A stretch of DNA of 64,000 nt from assembly GCF_003086295.3 (NCBI RefSeq), contig NC_092051.1:24981940-25045939 (forward strand). Direction: 5' to 3'. Positions 11,359-23,065 of the stretch are shown here, piece after piece. The stretch is from Arachis hypogaea (taxonomy: Eukaryota > Streptophyta > Magnoliopsida > Fabales > Fabaceae). A program made the translations under genes and the position numbers. A model generated the notes under the pieces. The model searched no databases. It was given only the letters and a program-made list of their open reading frames with translations, and was not told where the DNA came from. Numbering within the stretch: the first letter of the stretch is position 1; each line of letters opens with the position of its first letter.

Positions 11359-12462
11359 GCGTACGCGTGGTTGACGCGTACGCGTGACAGAGCGTCACGT
11401 GCTGCAACTTACAGAAAATGCTGGGGGTAATTTCTGGGCTGCTTTGGACCCAGTTTCAGGCCCGAAAATACTGATTAGAGGCTGAAGAGTGGAGCTGGAT
11501 GGGGGGGATCATTCATTCACACTTTCATACACATTAGTTAGGTTTTAGATGTAGTTTTCTAGGGAGAGAGGCTCTCTCCTCTCTCTAGGTTTTAGGATTT
11601 TTAGTATTATTTCTTCTCAATTTCAGAATTCTAACTTGGTTTAATTTAGTTTTTCTTCTACTTTTATTTGTTCTAATACTTTAGTTCGTCTACTTCTCTT
11701 GTTGATTTCTCTATTTTCCCAATTCAATTTATGAACTCTTCATGTTATATTCAATTTTCATAGTAATGCAATTTATGTTCTCATGTTTATGATTGCTTTC
11801 TTTAATTTGTGTTATTGATTCTTGCAATTGGTTGTTTAAATTTAATATTCTTTGTTACTTTTCTATGCTTTTAATGTTGTGCCTACCAAGTATTTGATAA
11901 AATGTTTGGTAGGATTTTAAATTAGATTTTTGGTATTCTTAGCTTAGATTGAGTAATTTGGAGACTCTTGAATTGTCAAAGTCTCTTGTTGGTTGGTGAT
12001 TGAAAGTTGCTAGTTGGCTTGAGCTTCACTAACTCTAATCTTTGATTTGGACTTGTGAACTCAAGTTGAATTGCTCACTTGACTTACCTTCAATTGTTAG
12101 AGGTTAACTAAGTGAGAGCAAAAGGCAATTACCATCACAAATGACTATGATCATGAGGATAGGAATTCTAATTCTCAATCCTTGCTAGGACTTTTCTTAG
12201 TTGTTACTTTATTTCCATGTTATTTACATTACTTGTTTCTTATTACAAAACCTAAAAATATGCTTTTCCATAACCAATAGTAACATACTTCACTGCAATT
12301 CCTTGAGAGACAACCCGAGGTTTAATACTTCGGTTAATTTTGTTAGGTTTGCTTAAGTGACAAACAATTTAAATATTGATTGAGGTTTAATTGTCGGTTT
12401 AGAACTATACTTGCAACGCGATAATTTTTGTGAAAATCTTTACCGACATTTTTCCTTCGTCA
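11359..12462 (+). mobile_element. LTR fragment B2 (P-type LTR, 5' part missing)
   Basis: Matches the second half of the P LTR: a CG-dense start, 'acagaaaatgctgggg', 'ctttaggttttaggattt'-like sequence, 'gagacaacccgaggttt' and 'agaactatacttgcaacgcg'. It ends ...ccttcgtca at 12462. Its beginning is displaced by the M insertion. Flanking ccacc (12463-12467) may be one copy of its target duplication. Confidence 0.78.
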
Positions 12463-12469
12463 CCACCTG

Positions 12470-13100
12470 CCATATCAACTGCAAGGAAGAAAGCTCATAA
12501 GCCAGAGGAAGTAATAATGAAAAACAGAAATGAAAGACAGTACAAAATGATGAGGCACTTACCCACATACTGATGACCAGTAACCCGATTTCACATCACG
12601 TGACGAGGATTAAACAACCTACTCCCAAATATGGCCGTCAGCACCTCCACAATTTTCTTACTTTTCTGGACCTAAACCTCTCGTAAGTCACTTTCACGAG
12701 GTCAGCCAGAAGGGGTGGTGACCCCTTGCTAGCCAAACCGTGAAGTATTCTTCCTTGAATCCATGAAACGAGTGCTAAAAAATCCCAATAATCTTGTGAT
12801 GGAGCAAAATTGCACCAGATTAGAAGCCCGATGATGAAGTCGGAGAACGGGAGCCAAACTCCACAACATCGAACACAGGTCTATAAAACCACATCCAGTT
12901 CAGGACCCAGGGAGCATCCGAATTGATATAGCAAACCCTTTCGTGGGGTTCGGAAGGGAGAGCTCATATTGTTCTTCTGCAGCGCCCCCACCGTAGATCG
13001 CTCCAACGTCCTGAAGTTCTTGAAGGTCCCCCTAGGTGAGACACAAGGGGGTCCCCACCACCTCCGTATTGCACCAGAAGTATGTTTGGGGCACACCCGC
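12470..13100 (-). pseudogene. Decayed retroelement frame, possibly 'putative gypsy type transposon' (Transposase_28-like)
   Basis: On the minus strand a 71-codon frame (13096-12881; CVSPRGTFKNFRTLE, LLYQFGCSLGPEL) is followed, after a stop in the same frame, by VWLPFSDFIIGLLIWCNFA and W.FLALVSWIQG. The second part resembles the RLPFSxFxxxLLxxxxxxPSQ..W phrase of the Transposase_28 domain found next to plant gypsy gag genes. Family assignment is from memory and the frame is broken, so this is tentative. Confidence 0.35.
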
Positions 13101-13984
13101 TGCCGGAAAGATAAGTCCTGGAGGCTTAGCTCTCCTCTACGCCATACCTACGAATAAGGCACCACCACCACTGTGAGCCTACAAGCTACGACCGAAGCAC
13201 AAAGGCCGAAAGACTAAGGGAAGAAACAAAAGCAAAGCTAGCCTAAAACCCAGACCGAGAAGGTAGTGGCACCCCCGCTAAACCACCCAACGCTGCCACG
13301 GTGGTGTCTAACCACCATGGCTAATACAACAAAATAGGAAAATATAGCAAAATAGGAATAGAAAAATAAGCGCAGCAAAACAGATAAAAAGAAAGGCAAA
13401 GCAAGGCCTACGCAAGGCAAGGGAAGAATTACCTGGATAATGATGGGGATGAATGAACGATACTAAGCAGTAATTGCTTGGACAAGCAAAATAGAGCACG
13501 AAGCAAGGAAGGAAGCTGGAAAAAATGGCAAATTTGAGCTGAAGAAGGTGACAAAATTTGCGAAGAAGAAGAAGTGGGATTAAAAGAGTGAGAAAAGCAA
13601 AACTGAAAATAAAGTTAAATTGAAGGCACCCCAAAAAGTGCGAAGTGAAGGGACTGCAGGGGCAATATGGTAAATTTAACCCCCCACGATAATAAATTCC
13701 CCTCCCATCGAACAGACGTAACACCTCAAAAACTGCAAGCTTGCCTCCCAAGATTAGGAGCTTCTGGAAACCGTTCGTCTCTAGTTAGACTCCAGAAGAA
13801 CAATCACCATCTCGGGACCCGAGAAATGTGATGACGCTATAACAACTAAGCATGCCACGTTTGAGGGCTATTGTTGCAGGCCTGGGCATCGGACTAGGTG
13901 GCCCAACAACGGGCGAATCCCAAACCCAGCTTAATCGGGTGCCACCTCACTCGATTTTTGGTATTTTTCGATAGGGTGTCAAAA
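13101..13984. other. Unassigned repeat-like sequence
   Basis: Mixed-composition DNA between the decayed frame and an LTR-like segment. Hydrophobic minus-strand frames at 13238-13751 start in pyrimidine-rich DNA and look like chance. The moderate GC content and the context suggest retroelement leader or LTR remnants; I could not place it. Confidence 0.4.
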
Positions 13985-14745
13985 TCGAGCTTGTATCAAG
14001 ATCTCAGTTCGGGGAGCAGATACGACTCCTCTGAAAAGAGTGAGTTCGACCCGAGAATTACTTAGTAATAATGTCGAAATGACATGTGTCGAAATTACTA
14101 GTGGCAGATTAATAATGAATAAAGTAAAGGAATAAATTAATTAAATAAAGAAAACTCAACAATGAAAGTATAAAAATTTTAATAAAAGCAGAATACCAAC
14201 AAAAGTGCAAAGAAATGAAATAGGATGAATCAAATAAATAAAGAAAAACAAATTAAAAGTTAACTTCTAACACTCACATGTACTTGCACTCCATATTCTT
14301 CCGTTACGTCATTGGGACTAAGAATTTTATGAATTTATGTGATGATCTAGTTTTTTTCATTGAAGTCCCAGAACTCTTCTGAGTTTCTACTATTTATAAA
14401 CCATGGACTTGTCATGTAGCATGTTGTCCACTATCTTACTTCCTTCTTTTTCTCAGCCATGACTTTGCCTTAACCATGAAGAATTTTGTCCCCCATGTTT
14501 TGACACCCACATCCTCCTTGGTCTTCAAGTCCCATATTTTCTTCAACTTGGTCTTCAAATTTCGCACTCATGTTCTCTACTCAGCCTAAAGGTCAAATAG
14601 CAAGCTTTGATACTCAAGGAAAAGTATAATAACTACCTTTCGACTTCGACTCTCTTTGTACCATCTTTCTTCGATTTCAGCTTACCTATCTCTGCTTCTA
14701 TAGTCAAAACACTTTTTCTGTAGTTGATCCTTGTCGAAAAAAAAA
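13985..14745 (-). repeat. LTR-like repeat distantly related to the LTRs at 45.5 and 53.5 kb
   Basis: Shares the order 'gcttgtatcaa..atctca..ggag.agatacgactcct' and the later A-rich stretch with 45540-45640 and 53545-53640. It also has a ctatttataaa (TTTATAAATAG on the minus strand) TATA-like site at 14390-14400. Similarity fades towards both ends, so limits are approximate. Confidence 0.45.
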
Positions 14746-15694
14746 TCTATTTTTTGTACCAATAGATAGTAACTCCAATTTTATTTTATTTTTTTAAGTT
14801 ATACTCTAATACACACACTCCTCTCTCTCTCTGATTTCTATATATATAACTACTTCTTAGTTAGAGCAAGAAGTTGAACCCGACCTACATACTACGGTAC
14901 ACTTTTTAAACAAGACATACATGCAGTTGAGACTTTAGTTGAGTAATCAAATATGGTGTTTTTCAATATGCTGCACTCGAGTTTAAAATTTGTTGATGAT
15001 TAAGTAATAAATAGAATCCTTAAATGTTATGTATATAAATGCATAGTGTGTATGAGTATGTGATTTTATAATGGCCAAAATTTTAGACTGTCCAATTTAT
15101 CTAACTAAAAAAATAATATATACATAGATGCTACTAAACTAAGTCTTGTAGTGCAATAGTAACTCCAATTTAAAACCATGGAGTCGCAAATTTTGGGCCA
15201 AATTATAAAAACCTTGAATAAATAATGAACACTGTGTTGCGCAATAATTTATTTATTTATTTATATCGTGAGCAATAATTTATTTAATGGAGGGTCGACG
15301 TCGCCCCCTGTGACATTATTATACACATTCGATGGACCACCATTACCTGACATAATATTTTTCGATCATTATATTTTGAGTTATCTTCTTAAATCTTAAA
15401 GAAAACCATAATATATCGCTCGGACCTCAGAAAATTAAAGAGGAAAAGTCTAGCTAGATAGCTAGGGAGGCAAAGTTATAATGTTTGCTTGTTAGCTTTA
15501 TAAGTACTTGCAACTTACATACATGTACATGAGTTGTCACTACTACCTTTCAATAAAAGTAAGTTCCTGCAATTTATTATCAGAAGATACTACTGTCCGC
15601 GATATGATAATGGATCATCAAGTTAGATAGCAATATATTGTTCCATCGAGCTTTCTAGGACGGGGAAAGATTTTTTCTTATACTTAATACTTTT
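14746..15694. other. AT-rich spacer
   Basis: No frame, repeat array or element ends recognised. Contains a short (CT)n at 14818-14832. Confidence 0.6.
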
Positions 15695-16165
15695 ATTGGT
15701 CTTTAAAATTATACTTATATTTCAATTTGATTTTTCAAATTTTAATTTATTCAATTTGATAGTGTTCTTAATTTAGTATTTGTGACTCATTTGTCTCTAA
15801 TTTTATTTTTGTCACAAAATTATTAACCATACTAAAATAGACTAACAATTGTCATGCTGGACTTTTTAATAACCACTATCTAATATGACAATTGAAACTT
15901 TTTATCTTAATATATTCTTTAAGAAGTATTTAAAACTCTAAAATAAAATTAGGATTAGGATTTTAAAAACTTCATAAAAATTTGAAGTAAAAAATTTTAA
16001 TTGTCACATTAAATAGTCGTTAGAAAGTTTAACGTAGTAACCATTAATTTATCTCAACATGTCATTAATGGTTCCTTGACGAAAAAAAAAATAGTGATCA
16101 ACATGAGTTACGAATACTAAATTAAAAGATTAAATTGAGATGAGAGTATAATTTTAAAGACCAAT
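15695..16165. mobile_element. MITE with long inverted terminal repeats
   Basis: The two ends carry attggtctttaaaattatact as an inverted repeat (left 15695-15715, right 16145-16165 inverted), and similarity continues imperfectly inwards for about 70 bases (aatttagtattygtractcat). At 471 bp with no coding capacity it fits a MITE. Possible target duplication ttaatactttt (15684-15694) versus ttaattctttt (16173-16183), with a few unmatched bases on the right; superfamily not assigned. Confidence 0.75.
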
Positions 16166-16874
16166 GTAATTATTAATTCTTTTTTCGTATTTTTAAGGTT
16201 ATAGATGTGTTAAGAATTTAAAGAAGTGTGGAATTATTGTGAATGTTGGTTTCTCAGAAAAAAGCCTCAATTTTGAAATATTGATAATAAGATATAGTGG
16301 TAATTGGAGGTGATTTTGTAGCTTTGTAGCTAATAAGTTGCTAAGGGAACAATTTAATTGATTGAATTTTCCAAAACAACGTCGTGTGGTATTGTTGCGA
16401 AAGAGCAAGGGTTGCGTTTTTGTCACAAGTTGTGTCGAAGTAGAAGAGAGACGGAAGAAAATTGGTACAAGCACAGAAGGAATTGAAGTACGAAGTTGGC
16501 TGTGGAATAGCTCATTTCGTTGCAAGCCCGTATATTTATTGCTTTGGATGTATGCGAGGCTAGTATTTTTTTTTTTCTTCTATGTCTTGGGATCTATTTT
16601 TCTTCAGTTTATTTAGAATGTATTTGATTTAGTGTTTGAAACGCAGAAAACACATTTATTTTTTGTTTGGCTATTTGTTTTTAAACGCAAACATATGATT
16701 CTGTGTTTTAATTTCTATCTACTAGAAGTAATAAATTATAGCTTTTGCATTCAATTATTAGATTGAGAAGAAATTGAAAAAATGTAATATTTTTTTACCA
16801 ATTTTGTCATTTAATCTCATTTGTAATAAGAGATACTAAAAGTATAGAGGTAAAGATTAGGGAAAACATCCTAC
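16166..16874. other. AT-rich spacer upstream of LINE
   Basis: A plus-strand 84-codon frame (16362-16616) has no features I recognise. The rest is AT-rich; I see no element ends. Confidence 0.5.
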
Positions 16875-17339
16875 GAAAAGTTAAAAGTTTTAAATATTTT
16901 GAGTGCATCATACATGATAATGGAGAGATTGAACATGATGTAAATCATAGGATCCAAGTAGGTTGGTCAAAATGGCGGAGTGCATCTGGTTTTATATGCG
17001 ACAAAAAAGTGCCTTTAAAACTTAAAGGTAAATTCTATCGCACTGCTATAAGACCGGCTATACTTTATGGTACGGAGTGTTGAGTGGCCAAAGGGGAGCA
17101 CGAACATAAGCTGCGTGTGGCAGAGATAAAGATGTTGAGATGGATGAGTGGTCATACGCGATTGAATAAAATTAGGAATGAAGATATAAGGGAGAGAGTT
17201 GGAATAGCACTCATTGTGGAAAAGATGGTAGAATCGTGTCTCAGGTGGTTTGGACATGTGAGAAGAAGACTGACAGAACACCCAGTCAGGAGGGTGGATG
17301 AGATGGAAGATGGACAAGGGGTGAAAGGCAGAGGAAGAC
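16875..17339 (+). pseudogene. 5'-truncated LINE (RTE-like), piece 1: RT C-terminal region
   Basis: Plus-strand translation gives FKYFECIIHDNGEIEHDVNH, IQVGWSKWRSASG, KLKGKFYRTAIRPAILYGTE, then (after a TGA where Trp is expected) KLRVAEIKMLRWMSGHT, IRNEDIRERVGIA and LRWFGHVRRR. This is the typical C-terminal end of plant non-LTR reverse transcriptases of the RTE-like type. The in-frame stop at about 17081 and the missing catalytic core mark a dead, 5'-truncated copy. The frame is cut at 17339 by an LTR and resumes at 19063. Confidence 0.88.
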
Positions 17340-19057
17340 TGATGGGCAAAAATTGTTGTCGGTCTAGATTTTCTCTTGTAGAAATAAGAATTTCGTTGTA
17401 AGCATAGCTTCAAACCAACAAACAACTCTCGCATCAAATTAAAATATGGTTTTGTCACATATAACAAACCCCAAATGAAAATTAACCGAAGTATTTAGAC
17501 TCCGGGTTGTCTCACAAGGAATTGCAATGAAGTGAATAATTATTGGCTATGAAGGGGTAAAGGGGGGTTTGGTTGATAATTGGGCAATAAAATATAAAGG
17601 GACAAGAATTTAAATGACAAGAGTAAATCAAGCAAGTAAATAAGAGAAAGCAAGTAATAAAGAGAGACATTCATGGCAAGTGTTGAGATCATAGGCTTTC
17701 TATCCTAGTCATGCAATGATTAATTCATCTTATTTAGTCAACTCCAACAAATAGGGAGAAAGTCAAACAAGATTAATCAATCATACCACAATAATAACGA
17801 GAATTTATCTTATTACGTCATCTCCAACATTGGAAGAAGGTATCATATTATCTTCCATGAGAGAAAGTCTAACAAGACTAGCTAATCTCAATCCAAAAGT
17901 CCTAATCAACTTACTAATTAAATTAGCAAAAGATTAGCGTCAATGGAAACAATATTAGCTAACAACTCTAGATCACCAACATAAGTTGGGTTTTCATGAC
18001 TCAAGATTGCCCAATTACTCTTTCCAAGCCAAGAATGCTCAAAATCTACTCTAAAGCCCATCCAAGCATTTTGTCAAACACTTGGTGGGTAATAAAGGAA
18101 AGCATAATAAAAGTGCAAGAATAATAAATCTACCAACTACCAATTGCAAGAAATCAATAATAACAATCAAGATCAACATGAGAGAGCATGAAAACATAAA
18201 ATTGCATTAAAAAAAATTAAGATCCAACAATTGTTCATCAACATAAAAGAGAGCAAAATAAGAAAATGACTAGAGAAAATAAGAAGATTAAGACAATAGA
18301 ACACCAAAATATAAAGATAATTGAATTCAAAACAAGAATTGAAAGAGAAATTTGAGAGTGATTAACCTAACTTTACCCTAATTTCTATCCTAAATCTAGA
18401 GAGAGGAGAGAGCCTCTCTCTCTAGAATTCTATCCTAAAACATGATGAAAACTAAACTATGACTACTTTGTTTCATTCCCCCTCAATCCTTGGGTTCAAT
18501 AGCATCAGAAATGAGTTAGGTTGGGCCCAAAATGCTTCAGAAATCGCTTGGGCAATTTCACTAAAGTGGACCCACGAGCAGCATCGGCGCGTGCGCATAC
18601 ATAGCGCGTGCGCGCCCCTATGTGTCAGGAAACATATGACAAATTTTCTATCATTTCGAAGCCCCAGATGTTAGCTTTTCAACACAACTGAAACCGCCTC
18701 ATTTGGACCTCTGTAGCTCAAGTTATGGTCGATTGAGTGCCAGGAGGTCGGGCTTGACAACTTTACGGTTCCTTCATTTCTTCATGAGTTCTCCCACTTT
18801 GCATGCTTTTTCTTCATTTCTTCCATCCAATACTTGCCTTATAAACCTGAAATCACTCAACAAACACATCAAGGTATCGAATGGAATTAAATTGAATTAA
18901 AATCACCAATTTTAGGGCCTAAAAAGCATGTTTTCACATTTAAGTACAAATCAAGGGAGAATTGCAAAATCATGCTAATTCATTGAATAAATGTGAGAAA
19001 AGTTGATAAAACCACCCAAATTAAGCACAAGATAAACCACAAAATTGGGATTTATCA
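17340..19057 (-). mobile_element. Solo LTR (P-type family) inside the LINE
   Basis: 1.72 kb. The plus strand runs from tgatgggcaaaaattg to gggatttatca; the element strand begins TGATAAATCCCAATTTTGTG, close to the start of LTR P, and can form the same terminal hairpin. It contains a CG-dense tract at 18585-18612. No internal region is attached and the LINE frame continues on both sides, so it is a solo LTR. Flanks aagac/aatcc match 3 of 5, consistent with an old insertion. Confidence 0.85.
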
Positions 19058-19132
19058 AATCCCTAAGAAGACCATTCACGAGGTGGTCAAACAAGACCTA
19101 CATGTAAACGGTCTCTCTGTAGACATGATACA
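19058..19132 (+). pseudogene. LINE piece 2
   Basis: Between the two solo LTRs. Translation KKTIHEVVKQDLHVNGLSVD continues directly from the GRGR end of piece 1. The first five bases aatcc may be the decayed second copy of an aagac target duplication (17335-17339). It ends with ATACA (19128-19132), the left target duplication of the next LTR. Confidence 0.85.
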
Positions 19133-19543
19133 CGTAACACCCTACCGCACTGAGCTTTACGCTTAAGTCGTAAAACAGAGGTAGTATGGTATTACGACCT
19201 CTAAAATAAAATATGTATATATAATAGCAGAAGAATTATAATATACTAGGAGCCTTGAAGAATAGGGGAAATAAAAATCGCAAAATAAAACCACAACGCT
19301 CAAGAAACGAGTTAACTTGCGTGCTAAGAAAGCTATAACCATCAAACATAAGATTAAAAAAGTAGGAATAGAGTGCCAAATATACAAAATAAAAAACTCC
19401 TAACTCAGCCCACGAAGTCAGGACTGGCCAGAGAATATTTACACATATATATACATATCCAAAACCCAAATGTACATAAACAAAATCCTGCCTCTCCATA
19501 AACCTCTAAGAGGATAAAAAAGAATAAGTTATGCGGAGAGAAA

Positions 19544-19578
<35 letters not shown>

Positions 19579-22213
19579 CTGTACAATAAAATAACCCAAT
19601 AACCACTTCGCCTCAGGGGTCCAGACGCCTAATGAGATGCCTCTCGACCTGCATCTGAAAAACAACAACATAGTATGGAATGAGAACCGGAGGTTTTCAG
19701 TATGGTAAAGGTGCCACGCACATAATATATAAGGTCCTGGAAATGCCAGAGGCAATCCTAGAATGCCAACACTCAGATTATAGAGCTTAAAGTATTAAAC
19801 AGAAGCCATAGAAGGTGGTTTTCTAAGAGTATCTAAGCCTAATTCAACTTAACCTTAAATCCAAGTTCCATACTACCATTCCTCCATACCTCCACCTCCG
19901 TTAGCACTTCACAGACAAATAAACAGGTAAAAGCAAGCACAGGAAGGGTACAAATACTGCAGACAACAAATACACACTTAGGCACACCCAGATAATGCAC
20001 AAACAAGTAATTCAAGTAGAATGCATATGATGCATGCCTGTCCTATGGCTGATAAGGCTCATCTGTCGGTTATCCAGCCAACCCGACAAGTTCGAAAACC
20101 TTAGACTGTCCCTCGACGTGCATCCCCAAGAGTCTATGCATAGCTTTTTCTCAAATAATCAATATTTCTTAATGGGGGTTAACATTCCCGGAAATTTATA
20201 GTGTCCAGTCACCCTTACGCTGTAGGGTCAACAGAGTATCAAATTTTTAACCTGGTACATGTGGTGGCAAGCCACAGTACTTTACCCAGGAAATCTCGTA
20301 TCTCAGATGATTTAATCATTCAAGCCAAGTACCATACATTATCATTCATTTGACTTTCAAGTCAAGTATCATACATGATCATCCATAACATTTCATAGCC
20401 AATTCATCACTTATCAGCTTTACTGCATCTCCAAATTATCCTCATTTCCTAACTTCATCTGATTAATAAGTTTAACACTATTATTCATGACTAAAGGAAT
20501 GGAAATAGAGGTTTAGAGGTTTGAAATACAGTTTAAAACGTTGAAAACCATGTTTGCTGAAACAGGGGCCACGCGTACGCATGGCTCACGCGTGCGCATG
20601 GGAGTGTAAAGCTACAGCTCGTGCGTGCGTCCCTTTGTCATGCGTACGCGTGGGTGAAAACTTTATGTCACGCGTGCGCGTGGGTCACGCGTACACGTGG
20701 ACGTGCTTACTAACCCCTTACGCGTGCGCATGGCATCAGTCTCGTACGCTTCGCCAAAATCCCATGCCATGCGTACGCGTGGACGTACGTTCTCTTAAAA
20801 ACCAGATTTCAAGAGCAGAGCTGCAGAATCACATGAAACTTCCTGCATTGTTACATATAGATTACATATTCCACCTCAAATTTTCCGACGGCCATAACTC
20901 AATCGTTTTAAATCGTTTTCTTCCATTCTTGAAGCAGCATAAACTTCATAAACCCAATTTTCATTTAAAATAAGTTGAAATTAATTTGGAATTCCGGAAG
21001 CCGAGTTATAGCCCGCCGAAGTTCAATCCAAAACCAAAGTTTTGAAAATTCCTCAAAACCTCCTTTTCATTCAATTTTTCCATTCCATACATTTCCAACC
21101 TATCAATATCAACTCAAAATGCCAACAACAATACTCAATAAACTCTACATCATTTCAGCAACCACCATTCTATAATATTACACAATTTCATGTTTCAACA
21201 AATCCATCAAGCTTTCCTTCAATATACCTGTAATCATATAATCAATAATTTAACCATGATTCTTTCTAAATTAACATAATAACAATCTCCATCCATAACC
21301 AATCAAACACCAACCAAGCATATTCATCAACAATTTACTAAATATTAAACATACACCTGCATTCCAACTTATCCTATGGTCATCTAGCCTAAGTTTTCAC
21401 AGAATATTATATGTTAAATGCAAAAAATCTAAACCATACCTTGGCTGATTTTCACGTAGCGACCAAAACAATTTATTTAAAACCAAGGCAGCCCCTCAAA
21501 ACGCAATAAACTCTAAGCTCAACTTTCTCCAAGTTCCAATATTCACAATTTCAAGCTCCAATTATTTATTTTGAACCTAATACACATTTATAACACATAT
21601 ATATCCAATTTAATACTCAAAGCTCAAATTCAATGAAATTAAAATAGAATTATAGTATCTCCACCTTACCCAAGCTTCACATAAGTAAGAGTGAACGTTT
21701 TCCTCAAGCTAATTGGATCCTAAAACATCAAAGAGCAAGGAAATTCAATACCTCCACTTAATTTAGTGAGAATTGGGGGAAAGGAGTGGCTAGGAGTGTT
21801 TAGTAGCTTACCGATGAAATTGTTCCGGTAGAAACGTAAAGCTCAACGCGGTGGTCGCGTGGTCACAAACGGTGTGGCGATCGGAGCTCGGACAGAGAAG
21901 TTACGGGAGTTGGAAACTGGCTTAAGGGTTTCAGGAGTGTTTCGTTTCTCTTCTCCCTGGAAGGCTTTCAGCTTCGTGCTGCTGAAATGAGGGAGAAGAC
22001 AATGCTTGGGTTCATTTAATGCTGGGCTGGTTGGGCCACGGGCCCAGTTTGGACCCGGTTCGGTCCAATCTTGGACCGTTTCCTTCGAAATTAGTGTCAG
22101 AATTCTTGTTTTGATGAGCTCTATCCTAATTTGATATAATATTCGTATTTCTAATTTTCTTTATTAAAAACTAATTTATTGACTAATTATTTAGTAATTT
22201 AACGGGGTTTACA
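19133..22213 (-). mobile_element. Solo LTR, 3.1 kb, with perfect ATACA target duplication
   Basis: The element strand starts TGTAAACCCCGTTAAATT (22213) and ends ...GGTAGGGTGTTACG (19133; the final CA is mutated to CG). Identical ATACA flanks at 19128-19132 and 22214-22218. The length and the TGTAA...GTTAC termini match the longer LTRs at 34086-38522, 47650-50440 and 62047-64000. A Tekay/Del-like gypsy origin is plausible but no coding region supports it. Contains an (AT)n run (19545-19573) and the CG-dense tract at 20566-20790. Confidence 0.9.
20566..20790 (-). repeat. CG-dense acgcgtgcgc/acgcgtacgcgtgg array in solo LTR
   Basis: About ten units such as cacgcgtacgcatgg, cacgcgtgcgcgtggg and catgcgtacgcgtggacg. 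Largely alternating purine-pyrimidine, with self-complementary cores (acgcgt, gtac). Confidence 0.88.
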
Positions 22214-22296
22214 ATACATGACAAAGGTCAATGGCGTCATTTAATTCATGTAGTCGACCCCATCTAGTGGGACAAGACTTTGTTGTTGTTGTTTGA
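22214..22296 (+). pseudogene. LINE piece 3 and 3' tail
   Basis: Starts with the right ATACA duplication. Translation GQWRHLIHVVDPI then stop is the usual RTE C-terminus, followed by a tail of ttg repeats (ttgttgttgttg). It completes the LINE 3' end and fixes the order of insertions. Confidence 0.88.
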
Positions 22297-22952
22297 CTAT
22301 GTTTTACAAACAAATATTTTTTATATTATTATTTTTACTATTCTTTTCTAAATTTTGATTATTTTTATCAATTTTTTATTTATTTTTCTTGTTCATACTA
22401 TGGATTTTTTGTTTAGAGTTCTTTTTATGTTCTCTGAAGCATATTGTTATATTTTTATAACGAAATTTTTGGTATTTATTGTTCATATAATTTTTTTAAT
22501 ATTTTTATTAATACATATTTTTTTATAGAACTTTGTTATTTTTTTGGTTTGGTTTTGTATAATTTTCATTATGCGTTCTTGAATTAGTATTGTTCCGAGA
22601 GTTACTTGAAACTGTGTTGCTTTTGGGTCTGGATGTGAGGTCCAAACTTCTTTTAAAGCTACGTCCGATTTTTTCGTGAGGAGGTGGCGGATGGGGGGCG
22701 GTACCTACAAGGGACTCCGAGATTTAAGTTAGCAAGGGTTTTACGCAGCTTTTTAGTAGTTTGGAGTTCGTATTATACCTAAGGGTGTCAGTGTATTTAT
22801 AAGTATAGATGTAGAATCAATAACTACCTTTTAAAGTAGTTCCACCTTTGATGGTGGGCTGGTTACTCCCTTTTGGAAGGAAGGTTGTCGAAATCTCCTT
22901 TCTAGATGAATAGGAGAGATAGTAAGAGTTTGTTACTTATTTAGATAAATAA
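22297..22952. other. AT-rich spacer downstream of LINE
   Basis: T-rich; no coding sequence or element ends seen. 22600-22920 has more balanced composition but no frame. Confidence 0.55.
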
Positions 22953-23065
22953 CACTACAAAAAAAAAACGTTGAGTACCATCAAATTTACCGTCAGATTT
23001 AGTGTCGCTGTGTCCGACATCTATGAGGTCGATTAGGTGTATGTCGGTCCAGCTAATACCTGTTG
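22953..23065 (+). mobile_element. CACTA terminus (isolated left end)
   Basis: Starts cactacaaaaaaaaaacg, the CACTA-type end, followed by subterminal units related to 'aatttaccgtcagattt' that resemble the subterminal motif of the CACTA ending at 53009. No matching right end was found in this window, so this is probably a truncated end. Confidence 0.6.

Noticed and set aside
16199..16616. Opposed frames of 108 and 84 codons
   Set aside because: No recognisable domain on either strand, partly in AT-rich DNA; not supported as a gene.
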